DNA of 64,000 bases, from NCBI RefSeq assembly GCF_036421915.1, contig NZ_JAZGOM010000011.1. One strand, given 5' to 3'. Positions 53,121 to 62,043 of this stretch are shown here, one piece after another (the first letter of the stretch is position 1; each line of letters begins with the position of its first letter). Under the pieces are notes generated by a model. That model was given only the letters and a program-made list of their open reading frames with translations. It was not told the DNA's origin and ran no database searches. The translations under genes were made by a program, and so were the position numbers. The DNA comes from Georgenia_A wangjunii. GTDB taxonomy: Bacteria > Actinomycetota > Actinomycetes > Actinomycetales > Actinomycetaceae.

Positions 53121-56100
53121 CTAGCCGCCGACCGTCATACGACGGGTGCGGACGGCGACCACGCCGGCCCCTGCGAGGAGGAGCATCCCCGCGATCGCGA
53201 GGAGGCCGATGTCGGCGCCGGTACGCGGCAGCTCAGAGCCGCCGCCGGTGCCGCCGGAACCGGAACCGCTGCCGCCCGAACCGGAGCCGCTGCCGCCGGG
53301 ACGACCGTCGGTGCCGTCCTGGCCGTTGTCGCCAGGCTGACCGGGGGTACCGGGCTCGCCAGGCTCACCGGGCTGGCCGGGCTCACCCGGGGTGCCGGGC
53401 TCGCCGGGCTCACCCGGGGTGCCGGGCTGACCGGGCTCGCCGGGCTCGCCGGGCTCGCCGGGCTCACCGGGCTCACCGGGCTCACCGGGCTCACCGGGCT
53501 CGCCAGGCTCACCGGGCTCGCCAGGCTCGCCAGGCTCGCCAGGCTCACCAGGCTCACCAGGCTCACCAGGCTCACCAGGCTCACCGGGCTCGCCAGGCTC
53601 GCCAGGCTCACCGGGCTCACCGGGCTCGCCGGGCTCGCCGGGCTCGCCGGGCTCGCCGGGCTCGCCGGGCTCGCCGGGCTCGCCGGGCTCTTCACCGGGC
53701 TCACCATCGACGCGGAAGTAGTCGAACGTGACGGTCTGGTTCTCCGTCGAGGAGGTGCCGAGGGCGAAGAGCCCGACCCGGCCGCTGGCGGCGGCGGGAG
53801 CGTTGCTCACCGGCTCGAACGTCGTCCACTCGGTGCCGTCGGCGGAGTAGGAACCCGTGAACGTGTCACCGACCTTCTGCAGGCGCAGGTGCCACACGCC
53901 CTGCTCCACGTTCGCCGCAGGCTGCGGGCTCTGGATGGCGCCGCCAACCTCGCTGAGCACCTCCAGCCCGAGCGTCACTGCGCTCCCCGCGGCGTTCCGC
54001 GCGGCCACGTCGAACTTGATGTAGTTGTCGTCATCGACATAGACGATCAACCCGCCCTGCTCGTACTGCTGGTTCAGCGCGGAGGCGTCGACGACGGTCT
54101 CCACCATCCAGTCGCCGTCGAGCTGCTGGAGCACGAAGTTGCTCGGCGTGCCGTTGTCGGTCCCGTAGATGTCACCGGTGGTGGCATCGAGCTCGAGGTG
54201 GCCGTCGACGACCCGAAGGTGCTCGGGGTCGGGACGAACGACGTCCCAGCGGCAGTCGTCGAGGCTCGTGCCGACGAACTCGTCGCTCGGGGTCGACGCG
54301 GGCACGCTGTCGTCCGGCGTGATCGTGAAGTAGTCGAACGAGGCGTCGACCGGGGCCTGGGTGCGACCGCCGCCCTGCAGCGAGAGGAGGCCGATCTTCG
54401 GGTTCTCGATGCCGTCGAGCGACTTCGTCTCGGGCATGTCGGTGAACTCGACACCGTCAGCGCTGTACGACGAGACGAGGTTCTCCCCGTCGCTGGTGAA
54501 GCGCACCCACACCGTGCTGGGGTAGTCCGCGCCCACCGCAGCGGTGAGGGAGTCGCCGACCTCGTTGGGGGCGGCGTTCTCCTCGCGGATCAGCTGGAAC
54601 ACCCGAGAGGCCGGGTTCGGCCCGGCGGTGTCGCGCCCGGAGAAGACCATCTTGGCGTAGTTGTCGTCGTCGCCGTAGATGATGAGGCCGGCCTGCTGGT
54701 AGGCCTCAGAACCGGGCATGGTCACCTTGGTGGTGGCCGTGAACGGGCCGGAGGGCAGGTCCTGCAGGACGATGTTCGGCGCCCCGGCGTTGTCCGTGCC
54801 GTAGATGTCACTGGCGGCGGTCGGGATGACGAGGTGCCCGTCCTCGACCCGGAGGTCCTGGTTCCCGCGCACGACGGTCGTCCACCGGTCGGTGTCCAGC
54901 GCGTCGCCGGTGAAGTCGTCGGACCGGCCGGCGAAGCACTGCCCGGCCGTGGCCCGGACCGTGACGGCGACGGACGCGGTGGCGCTCGCTCCGCGAGCGT
55001 CGGTCACGGTGACGGTTGCCGTGTAGGCGCCCGCCGTCGTGTAGGTGTGCGATGCCGCGGCCGTGTCGGCCGTGGCGCCGTCCCCGAAGTCCCACGCGTA
55101 CGTGAGCGGGGTGTCGTCGTCCGAGTCGGTCGCCGCGGCGGTGAAGTCCACCGTCAGCGGTGCCGGGCCCGTCGTCTCCGAGGTCGAGAGCGTGAGCACC
55201 GGGCTGGCGTTGTCCGTCACGCCCCGGCCCATGAACTCGACCCAGTTGATGTTGGCCTGGCCGCTCGTGATGACGAAGTAGAGCGGGCCGCTCTCCGTCG
55301 TGACGTCGTCGGGCAGCTCGAGGTCGTAGTTGCCCCACGCCTGCCAGCCGCCCGCCGGGATGGTGACGCTGCCGATCGACTCACCGTCGGGGGCGCCCGT
55401 CCGGATGTCGACGACGCCGCCGGGCTCGGAGGCCGCCCGCAGACGGATGCCGTCGATGCCCATGAGGTTGACCGGGTCGAAGGAGAACCAGTCGTCGACC
55501 TCGGCGAAGCCGATGTTCTGGCCACCGCCGGAGTCCGTGGTCTCCTCGACCTGCACGCCGGCGTCACCGGTGCTCGTCGAACCGGGCAGACGGCCCGTCT
55601 CGGCGAAGAACTCCGCCTCCTTCTGCTTGGGCTGGAGGAGGACGATCTCCTGGCTCGTGAGCGGGTCCACGCCGGGCGCGCCCTCGTCGGTGTAGGTCAC
55701 CGTGATGATCCCGAAGATGTCGGCACCGATGTGACCGGTGTCGCCGTTGACGGGGATGGTGCCCTCGCACCCGCGGTACTGGGCGTACGGGTGGGCGTGC
55801 TCGTCGTGCCCGAGAGCCGGCTGCACGATGACGTTCTCGCAGTCGATCTCCCCGTCCTCGGGGTCGGTCACCGTCACGCTGTAGGCGATGACGTCACCGA
55901 AGCTGAAGAAGCCGCCGTTGGGCGGGCCGTTGACCGTGATCGTCGGGGCCGTGTTGCCCGCCGCGATCGGGATCGTGGCCGACGTCGCCGTCCCGGCCTC
56001 GTTGGTGACGGTGAGCGTGGCCGTGTAGTTGCCCGCGGTCGTGTAGGTGTGGGTCGGGTTGGCCTCCGTGGAGGTCGTGCCGTCGCCGAAGTCCCAGCTG

Positions 56101-58346
56101 ATGGTGGCCTCGCCGCCGTCGGGGTCGCGCGACCCCTCGGAGCTGAAGCTGACCTCCAGCGGCACCGGGCCGGACGTGACGTCGGCTGCGGCGCTGGCAA
56201 CGGGTGCACGGGAGCCGGACGTGTAGTCGATCCGGTAGACGCCGGAGTCGGCGTTGTTGCCGCCGAAGCCGGAGCCCCACTCGATCATGTACAGCGCGCC
56301 GTCGGCGCCCCACTCGAGGGCGTGCGGCCGGGCGAAGGACGTCGTCGGCAGGATCCGGTTGATGTCGACGACCTCGGTGGTGTCGTCGTTCATCTGGAAG
56401 GTGAAGAGCTTGCCGGTGTTCCACTCGGCGAAGGCGGCCTTGCCGTCGTAGTAGGCGGGCCACTTGCGGTCCGAGACGAGGTCCTCGTCGTAGACGTAGA
56501 CCCCGCCGGCCATCGGTGCTCCGCCGCCGCTGCCGATCTCCGGGGCGTTGTTCCGCTGGCCGTTGTTCTGGTACCAGATGGTCGCGGGCACGGCCGGCGG
56601 CAGCTGGGTCATCCCGGTGTTGTGGGGAGAGTCGTTCGTCGCGCCGTTCGCGCAGTCGAACGCGGGGCCCGACGTGCCCGTCGCGAAGTCGTACGAGCGG
56701 TACGGCTCGTTCTCTCCGACGCAGTGGGGCCAGCCGTAGTTGCCGGGCTCGTCGACGATGTTCCACTCGACCATGCCGGCCGGCCCACGGTTCGGGTTCG
56801 TGGAGCCGGAGTCCGGGCCGTAGTCGGCGACCAGCAGCGTGTCGGTGCGCGGGTCGAGGCCGATCTTGAACGGGTTACGGAAGCCCATCGCGAAGATCTC
56901 GGGGCGGGTCAGGTCGGTCCCGGGCGCGAAGAGGTTGCCCTCGGGGATCGTGGCGGTGCCGTCGTCCTGCGGGGTGATCCGCAGGATCTTGCCGCGCAGG
57001 TCGTTGGTGTTGCCCGACGTCCGCTGCGCGTCCCAGGCCGAACGGTCCGCACGCTCGTCGATCGGGCTGAAGCCGTCCGAGGCGAACGGGTTGGTGTTGT
57101 CACCGGTCGCGACGTAGAGGTTGCCCTCACCGTCGAACTGGAGAGCCCCACCGGCGTGGCAGCACTCGTCACGCTGGACCTCGACCTCGAGCAGGATCTG
57201 CTCGGTGGCGAGGTCGAGGGTGTCGCCCTCGAGGGTGAACCTCGAGACACGATCGGAGGTCGACCCCTGCGGGGAGAAGTAGAGGTACACCCAGCCGTTG
57301 TCGGCGAAGTCCGGGTCGAGCTCGATGCCCAGCAGGCCGAACTCCTGGACCTGGGTCACCGGGATCGTGGCGGCGGTGGTGGTGCCACCGTTGGGCTGCA
57401 CGATCTGCACCCGGCCGTCACGCTCGACGAAGATGGTCCGGCCGTCGGGCGTCGGGGCCAGGTCCATCGGGTTCTGGGTGTTGAGGTCGAGGGCGACCTT
57501 GTCGAAGCTCGCCTCGAGGGAGGCGTTGCAGTCGGCAGGGACGACGCCGGCCGCGGTCTGCAGGCCCTCGAGGATGTGCTCGAGGAACGCCGGCTCGGCG
57601 AACGAGGCGTCGGTGTGCCCGCCACCGGTGTACCAGGAGCGGCCGCCGTCGTAGTCGTGGCACCAGGCGATGGGGTGGTCGTCGCCCATGGCGTTCCCGC
57701 CGGCGGTGTACGTGGACTCGTCGAGGGAGGCGAGGACGTGGACGTCACCGCGCGGGTTGTCCTGGAACGAGTACCACTCGTCGGTCCGGTCCCAGCGTGC
57801 GGGGAGGTGGTCGGTGGAGGGGTGTGCGGGGTCCTCGACGACGACGGTCGCGGCCGGCGTGCCGGGCGGGTGGCCCGAGAAGTAGGCACCGACGAGGTCG
57901 CCGTACCACTGCCAGTCGTACTCCGTGTCGCTCGCGGCGTGGATGCCCGCGTAGCCACCGCCGGCCTGGATGTACTCCTCGAAGGCGCTCTGCTGCGCCG
58001 CGTTGAGCACGTCACCCGTCGTGGAGAGCCAGACGACGACCTCGTACTGGGCGAGGTTCTCGGCGGTGAAGGCGCCGGCGTCCTCGGTCGCCGTCACGGT
58101 GAAGCCGTGGTCCTCCCCCAGCTGCTCGATCGCCGCGATGCCCGCGGGGATCGAGCTGTGCCGGAAGGCGGCCGTCTTGCTGAAGACGAGGGCGTCGAAC
58201 TCCTCGGTCTGAACGGGCTCCGGGGGTGGGTCCACGGTGTCCGCGTGCGCGGTGCTCACCGCTACCGGGGCGAGGAGGGTGCTGGCGAGCAGCACTCCCG
58301 CGCCTCGGGTCAGCCATCGGCTGACGGGTCTCGAACGTCGAACCAT
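53121..58346 (-). CDS. Giant surface protein: ThuA, sugar-dehydrogenase propeller, PKD, CBM6, collagen-like stalk, LPRTG
   Basis: A 1,741-residue exported protein. Signal peptide 1-35; ThuA-like domain about 48-270 (class I amidotransferase-like fold, linked to trehalose use); glucose/sorbosone-dehydrogenase propeller about 286-709 (GLLGIELDPDFADNGWVYLY, VATGDNTNPF); PKD 710-795 with WDFGDG; a connecting beta domain; CBM6 about 909-1049; second PKD to 1129; two laminin-G/DUF1349-like domains (1139-1346 and 1352-1547, each with IYGTDN and GLI-x-Y); about 125 residues of Gly-Glu-Pro triplets (1549-1673); a Gly/Ser linker; LPRTG at 1706-1710, membrane helix, RTRR. GGGAG lies 4 bases before ATG 58346. 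It probably binds and processes a carbohydrate at the cell wall; the exact reaction is unknown. Confidence 0.92.
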   Translation of the reverse strand: MVRRSRPVSRWLTRGAGVLLASTLLAPVAVSTAHADTVDPPPEPVQTEEFDALVFSKTAAFRHSSIPAGIAAIEQLGEDHGFTVTATEDAGAFTAENLAQYEVVVWLSTTGDVLNAAQQSAFEEYIQAGGGYAGIHAASDTEYDWQWYGDLVGAYFSGHPPGTPAATVVVEDPAHPSTDHLPARWDRTDEWYSFQDNPRGDVHVLASLDESTYTAGGNAMGDDHPIAWCHDYDGGRSWYTGGGHTDASFAEPAFLEHILEGLQTAAGVVPADCNASLEASFDKVALDLNTQNPMDLAPTPDGRTIFVERDGRVQIVQPNGGTTTAATIPVTQVQEFGLLGIELDPDFADNGWVYLYFSPQGSTSDRVSRFTLEGDTLDLATEQILLEVEVQRDECCHAGGALQFDGEGNLYVATGDNTNPFASDGFSPIDERADRSAWDAQRTSGNTNDLRGKILRITPQDDGTATIPEGNLFAPGTDLTRPEIFAMGFRNPFKIGLDPRTDTLLVADYGPDSGSTNPNRGPAGMVEWNIVDEPGNYGWPHCVGENEPYRSYDFATGTSGPAFDCANGATNDSPHNTGMTQLPPAVPATIWYQNNGQRNNAPEIGSGGGAPMAGGVYVYDEDLVSDRKWPAYYDGKAAFAEWNTGKLFTFQMNDDTTEVVDINRILPTTSFARPHALEWGADGALYMIEWGSGFGGNNADSGVYRIDYTSGSRAPVASAAADVTSGPVPLEVSFSSEGSRDPDGGEATISWDFGDGTTSTEANPTHTYTTAGNYTATLTVTNEAGTATSATIPIAAGNTAPTITVNGPPNGGFFSFGDVIAYSVTVTDPEDGEIDCENVIVQPALGHDEHAHPYAQYRGCEGTIPVNGDTGHIGADIFGIITVTYTDEGAPGVDPLTSQEIVLLQPKQKEAEFFAETGRLPGSTSTGDAGVQVEETTDSGGGQNIGFAEVDDWFSFDPVNLMGIDGIRLRAASEPGGVVDIRTGAPDGESIGSVTIPAGGWQAWGNYDLELPDDVTTESGPLYFVITSGQANINWVEFMGRGVTDNASPVLTLSTSETTGPAPLTVDFTAAATDSDDDTPLTYAWDFGDGATADTAAASHTYTTAGAYTATVTVTDARGASATASVAVTVRATAGQCFAGRSDDFTGDALDTDRWTTVVRGNQDLRVEDGHLVIPTAASDIYGTDNAGAPNIVLQDLPSGPFTATTKVTMPGSEAYQQAGLIIYGDDDNYAKMVFSGRDTAGPNPASRVFQLIREENAAPNEVGDSLTAAVGADYPSTVWVRFTSDGENLVSSYSADGVEFTDMPETKSLDGIENPKIGLLSLQGGGRTQAPVDASFDYFTITPDDSVPASTPSDEFVGTSLDDCRWDVVRPDPEHLRVVDGHLELDATTGDIYGTDNGTPSNFVLQQLDGDWMVETVVDASALNQQYEQGGLIVYVDDDNYIKFDVAARNAAGSAVTLGLEVLSEVGGAIQSPQPAANVEQGVWHLRLQKVGDTFTGSYSADGTEWTTFEPVSNAPAAASGRVGLFALGTSSTENQTVTFDYFRVDGEPGEEPGEPGEPGEPGEPGEPGEPGEPGEPGEPGEPGEPGEPGEPGEPGEPGEPGEPGEPGEPGEPGEPGEPGEPGEPGEPGEPGEPGEPGQPGTPGEPGEPGTPGEPGQPGEPGEPGTPGQPGDNGQDGTDGRPGGSGSGSGGSGSGSGGTGGGSELPRTGADIGLLAIAGMLLLAGAGVVAVRTRRMTVGG
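53330..53702 (-). repeat. Collagen-like triplet array (Gly-Glu-Pro)
   Basis: A 9-base-periodic array codes for consecutive Gly-Glu-Pro triplets, turning to mixed GTP, GQP and GDN triplets at the C-terminal side. Blocks alternate between GCC and ACC variants in the plus-strand reading, which suggests growth by slippage. Confidence 0.92.
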
Positions 58347-58473
58347 GATTCTCCCTTGAATCTGCTGAACGGTCGGAGGATTGCCCTCCGCCGCTTTCGT
58401 CCGGGTGGGCAACGATCCGCGTCGTCGTCGACATCTGCGCCGTCGTCGACGGGCCATACCACCCGTGAGCGCG

Positions 58474-58502
58474 AGCCTAGGGAGGTTTGTTGCACGGGTC
58501 AA
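58474..58502 (-). promoter_or_regulatory. Promoter of the ThuA/propeller gene
   Basis: On the minus strand TTGACC (58497-58502), exactly 17 bases, then TAGGCT (58474-58479). This implies a leader of about 120 bases with a small GGAGG..CCTCC hairpin. It is the best sigma-70-type promoter in the window. The rest of the 316-base gap (58347-58662) shows no gene. Confidence 0.65.
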
Positions 58503-58662
58503 CCAATGATCCATATCGCGACATGAACGTTCCGTGAGGTTCCGATGGCGCGGAGCAGGGTCCGTCATGACGGCACGCGGGACACGTGGCAGCGTGGCGG
58601 GCGTCGCGCGCCTCGGGTGTGCCCGAGCCGGTCGAGTCAGGTCCGCCCGAGCCAGAGTCGGG

Positions 58663-59529
58663 TCAGGCCCGCCAGGCCCAGATGAGCATCATCGTGACGA
58701 GGAACCCGACGGCGTAGTTCGCGCCGAGGAACTGGCGCCAGCCGCGGTTCGTGACGGCGGAGGCGGTGTCGGTCACGCTGCGGTGCGGCCAGAGGATGGC
58801 GAGGTAGGGCAGCACGAGCACCGCGGCGACGCGCCAGGGGGTGAGGAGGAGCAGCAGCCCGGCGCCCGCGTACGCCGCCATGGCGAGCCGGACGGTCGCG
58901 CGGGCTCCGAGGACGGTCGCGATCGAGGCGATGCCACCCTCGCGGTCCGCGTTGATGTCCTGGACGGCGCCGAACGCCTGGCTCGCCGCCCCCCAGAGGA
59001 AGAACGCCGCGAGCACGAGCCACACGTCGCGCCCGATGCCCTGCTCGGCGAGGACGAGGCCGTAGAGGGCAGGGGAGACGAAGTGGGTGCTCGACGTGAG
59101 GGAGTCGAGGACGGGCCGCTCCTTGAACCGCAGCCGCGGGGCGGAGTACGCGACGACGGCGAACAGCGAGAACGCGAGCACGAGCCACGACAGCGGTGAG
59201 CCGGCCGCGACGAGGTAGGCGACGAACGGGATGGGCAACGTGACCGAGGCGAGGAGGACGAGCCGGTGCCAGCGCTCGTCGAGCAGCGCACCCTCGACCC
59301 CGCCCTTGCGCGGGTTGTTCTTGTCCGACTCGTAGTCGAAGACGTCGTTGATCCCGTACATGAGCAGGTTGTAGGGGATGAGGAAGAAGAGCGCCCCGAT
59401 GACGAGCCGGACGTCCACCTCCCGCGTGCTCATGAGGTAGGCCGCGCCGAAGGGGAACGCGGTATTGATCCAGCTGAGCGGCCGAGAGGCAGCGGTGAGG
59501 CGGCCGACCGCGTCACGCACGCCGGTCAT
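58663..59529 (-). CDS. crtEb: Lycopene elongase/hydratase-type UbiA prenyltransferase
   Basis: A 288-residue UbiA-family membrane enzyme with about eight helices. The first Asp-rich motif is GINDVFDYESDKNNPRKG and the second VQDINADREGGIASIATVLG, which bind the magnesium-diphosphate of dimethylallyl diphosphate. YESD-x-x-NPRKGG-x-EGALL is characteristic of CrtEb/LbtB, which adds C5 units to both ends of lycopene to give C50 carotenoids. It is the last gene of the operon and starts at ATG 59529, overlapping the crtYf stop. Confidence 0.93.
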   Translation of the reverse strand: MTGVRDAVGRLTAASRPLSWINTAFPFGAAYLMSTREVDVRLVIGALFFLIPYNLLMYGINDVFDYESDKNNPRKGGVEGALLDERWHRLVLLASVTLPIPFVAYLVAAGSPLSWLVLAFSLFAVVAYSAPRLRFKERPVLDSLTSSTHFVSPALYGLVLAEQGIGRDVWLVLAAFFLWGAASQAFGAVQDINADREGGIASIATVLGARATVRLAMAAYAGAGLLLLLTPWRVAAVLVLPYLAILWPHRSVTDTASAVTNRGWRQFLGANYAVGFLVTMMLIWAWRA

Positions 59530-59945
59530 CGGGCACCTCCGGCCGGTCGACGGGCGCTGCCGCGTCCGCCGGCCCCACCGGGGGAACGATCCGCCCGCGC
59601 ACCGTCGGCACCGTCGGCCCTGCGAGCGCCGACGTCGTCCCCCCGAGCCCCGCGCGGCGCGAGGAGGTGCCACAGAGCCGGCAGCGCGAGGGCCCCGGCG
59701 AGGGGGTAGGCGAAGTCCTCGACGGGCGCGCGCCCGACGCTCAGGCCCGACCGGCCCTCCGCGGAGTAGTCGAAGAGGCCGGCAGCGATCATGACGTTGT
59801 CGAAGACGGCGGTGAGCACGACGAGGACGACGACGGTCCCCGCCACCGCGGCGAGCCGGAGGCGGCCCGGGCGGCGCCACAGGCACAGGACGACCGCGGC
59901 GACGGCGACGGCGAGGAAGACGGCGTTGACGGCCGCGTACGTCAT
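59526..59945 (-). CDS. crtYf: C50 carotenoid epsilon-cyclase subunit CrtYf
   Basis: A 139-residue membrane protein with three helices and the cyclase signature FDNVMIAAGLFDY followed by GRAPVEDFAYPLAG (the P-V-E-D/E-x-x-F motif). With CrtYe it forms a heterodimeric lycopene-type cyclase acting on the elongated C50 chain. The last 40 residues are an unusual Arg/Gly/Asp-rich hydrophilic tail, longer than I would expect for the family. ATG 59945 overlaps the crtYe stop (ATGA). Confidence 0.9.
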   Translation of the reverse strand: MTYAAVNAVFLAVAVAAVVLCLWRRPGRLRLAAVAGTVVVLVVLTAVFDNVMIAAGLFDYSAEGRSGLSVGRAPVEDFAYPLAGALALPALWHLLAPRGARGDDVGARRADGADGARADRSPGGAGGRGSARRPAGGAR

Positions 59946-60286
59946 GGCGTGGCTCCCCGGCCCGCGTGGGCGCGGCGTGCCTCGACCAGCAGCGGCAGCC
60001 CCGCGTAGAGGTTCATCGTGAGGTAGCTGAGGAACGTGAGGAAGACGAGCTCCTCGACGGGCAGCTCCGGCGCGAGGAGGAGGCCGGTCATGTACGGGGT
60101 CTCGCCCCGGAAGAACAGGCCGAGGCTGATGCCCGCGACGTCCCACGCGAGGAAGAACGCCACGCCGGCGACGAGGACGAGCGCGGCCCGCCGCGCAGAG
60201 GCGAAGAAGAAGAGCCGGAAGCGCCGGTCGAGGAGCACCATGCACCCGGTCGAGGCGAGGAGGACGAGGAGGTAGACCACGCTCAC
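59942..60286 (-). CDS. crtYe: C50 carotenoid epsilon-cyclase subunit CrtYe
   Basis: A 114-residue three-helix membrane protein: YLLVLLASTGCMVLLDRR, then FFLAWDVAGISLGLFF with the D-x-x-G-I pattern, and LAPELPVEELVFLTFLSYL with the catalytic P-V-E-E motif. It pairs with CrtYf. GTG 60286 overlaps the crtI stop (GTGA). Confidence 0.92.
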   Translation of the reverse strand: MSVVYLLVLLASTGCMVLLDRRFRLFFFASARRAALVLVAGVAFFLAWDVAGISLGLFFRGETPYMTGLLLAPELPVEELVFLTFLSYLTMNLYAGLPLLVEARRAHAGRGATP

Positions 60287-62043
60287 GGCTCTCCCTCTCG
60301 CTCGCTACCGCCACGGGCCCTGAGCGGCTCCGCGAGGGGGCCGGTGGAGGTGTCCCCCCGCAGGCGCTTGAGGAGGATCTCCGCGCTGATGAGGCACATC
60401 GGCAGGCCGATGCCGGGGATGACGGTGCTCCCGGCGAAGTACAGCCCCGCCACCCGGCGGGAGGTGTTGCCGGCGCGGAGCATGGCGCTCTGCTGCAGCG
60501 TGTGGGCCAGGCCCAGGGCGTTGCCGCGCCACGTGCCGAGGTCGCCCGCGAAGTCCGCCGGCCCGACCGTCTTGCGCACGACGACGCGCTCGGCGAGGTC
60601 CGGGACACCCGCCCAGGCCGCGACCTGCGCGACGGCCGCGTCGGCGACCGCCTCGACCCAGGGGTCGCCGGCGCCGTCCTCGCCGCCGCCGCCGAGCCCC
60701 GGGTCCGCCGGCACGGGGACGAGGATGAAGACGTTCTCGTGCCCCGGTGGGGCGACGTCCGGGTCCGTGGCGCTGGGCCGGCACACGTAGAGCGACGTCG
60801 GGTCCGGGAAGGGCCCGGACGGCGTGCCCGCGCTCGGGAAGACGTGGTCGAACGAGCGCTGCCAGTCCTGGGTGAAGAACAGCGAGTGGTGCTCGAGCTC
60901 AGGCAGCGCGCCGGTGACCCCGAGGTAGACGAGGACGGCGCTCGGCCCGGGCGTGCGCCTGCTCCACCACCGGGGCGAGCGCGAGCGCAGCCGCGGCGGC
61001 AGGAGCTCCTGCTCGGTGTGGAAGAGGTCGGCGGTGGAGACGACGACGTCTGCCTCCACCCGGTGCACCTGCCCCGCGGCGTCGCGGTACTCCACGCCCG
61101 TCGCCCGGGCGCGCGTCCCGGCGCGCCGTAGCCGGCCCGCGAGCCGGTGCGCCGCGCGCGCCGCCGGCCCGGCCCCGGCACGGGCGCCGGGACCGTCGTC
61201 GGCGCCGCGCGCACCGTTGCCGGCGCCGCCCGCGGGCGTGGTCCGGACAGCCGTCACCCGCGCCCCGGTGCGCACGTCGACACCCTCGGCGCGCGCGAGG
61301 TCGGCGAGAGCCTCGATGAGCCGGGCGAAGCCGCCGCGTGGGTAGAGCACGGCGTCGGTGAGGTCGAGGTGGCTCATGAGGTGGTACATGCTCGGCGTGA
61401 GGCGCGGGGAGGACCCGAGGAAGACCGCGGGGTAGCCGAGGACCTGGCGCAGCCGGGTGTCGCGGAAGTCGCGCCCCACGCGCCGCTCGAGGGAGACGAG
61501 GAGCAGCCGCGCGAGCTCGGGGGAGCGCTGGAGCACGTCCCGCGTGAGCAGGGGCAGGTAGGAGGCGAAGCTCGTGTAGAGGAAGTACCGCTTGGCCATC
61601 TCGTACGTGTCCGCCGCCGAGTCGAGGTAGGCCTCGAGGCGCGCCCCCGCGCCGGGCTCGATCCGCTCGAAGAGCCCGACGGCGTCGGCGCGGTCGGAGC
61701 GGACGTCGAGCGGGTCGTGCTCCTCGAAGAACACCCGGTACGCCGGGTCGAGGGCGACGAGGTCGAGCTGTTCGGCCGCGCTCGAGCCGAGCAGCCGGAA
61801 GAAGTGGTCGAACACCTCCGGCATGAGGTACCAGGACGGGCCGGTGTCGAAGGCGAAGCCGTCGCTGCGCCACAGGCCCGCGCGCCCGCCGAGCTCCGCG
61901 CGCGCCTCGAGGAGGGTGACGGCGTATCCCTCTCGGCCGAGCAGGGCCGCGCTCGCGAGGCCGGCGATCCCGCCGCCGACCACGACGGCGCTGCGCCCGT
62001 TCCCGGGGCCGCCCTGGCCGGTGGTTCCCGAGGCCCGGCTCAC
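60283..62043 (-). CDS. crtI: Phytoene desaturase
   Basis: A 586-residue FAD-dependent desaturase converting phytoene to lycopene. The N-terminal dinucleotide fold is AVVVGGGIAGLASAALL, followed by GGRAGLWRSDGFAFDTGPSWYLMP; the C-terminal signature is LYFAGSTVIPGIGLPMCLIS. A low-complexity Gly/Ala/Arg insert of about 35 residues near 260-295 makes it longer than usual (about 500-550). GTG 62043 overlaps the crtB stop. Confidence 0.95.
   Translation of the reverse strand: MSRASGTTGQGGPGNGRSAVVVGGGIAGLASAALLGREGYAVTLLEARAELGGRAGLWRSDGFAFDTGPSWYLMPEVFDHFFRLLGSSAAEQLDLVALDPAYRVFFEEHDPLDVRSDRADAVGLFERIEPGAGARLEAYLDSAADTYEMAKRYFLYTSFASYLPLLTRDVLQRSPELARLLLVSLERRVGRDFRDTRLRQVLGYPAVFLGSSPRLTPSMYHLMSHLDLTDAVLYPRGGFARLIEALADLARAEGVDVRTGARVTAVRTTPAGGAGNGARGADDGPGARAGAGPAARAAHRLAGRLRRAGTRARATGVEYRDAAGQVHRVEADVVVSTADLFHTEQELLPPRLRSRSPRWWSRRTPGPSAVLVYLGVTGALPELEHHSLFFTQDWQRSFDHVFPSAGTPSGPFPDPTSLYVCRPSATDPDVAPPGHENVFILVPVPADPGLGGGGEDGAGDPWVEAVADAAVAQVAAWAGVPDLAERVVVRKTVGPADFAGDLGTWRGNALGLAHTLQQSAMLRAGNTSRRVAGLYFAGSTVIPGIGLPMCLISAEILLKRLRGDTSTGPLAEPLRARGGSEREGEP

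Noticed and set aside
53330..53702. Triplet array considered as a CRISPR or minisatellite locus
   Set aside because: There are no spacers; the periodicity is in codons and encodes a continuous Gly-Glu-Pro collagen-like segment in frame.
53055..58526. Very long open frame on the plus strand opposite the ThuA/propeller gene
   Set aside because: It mirrors the minus-strand gene, which has a signal peptide, domains, promoter and sorting signal. At this GC, antisense frames lack stops by composition; its own translation is low-complexity (TGLAGLTGL and Arg/Val/Asp runs).
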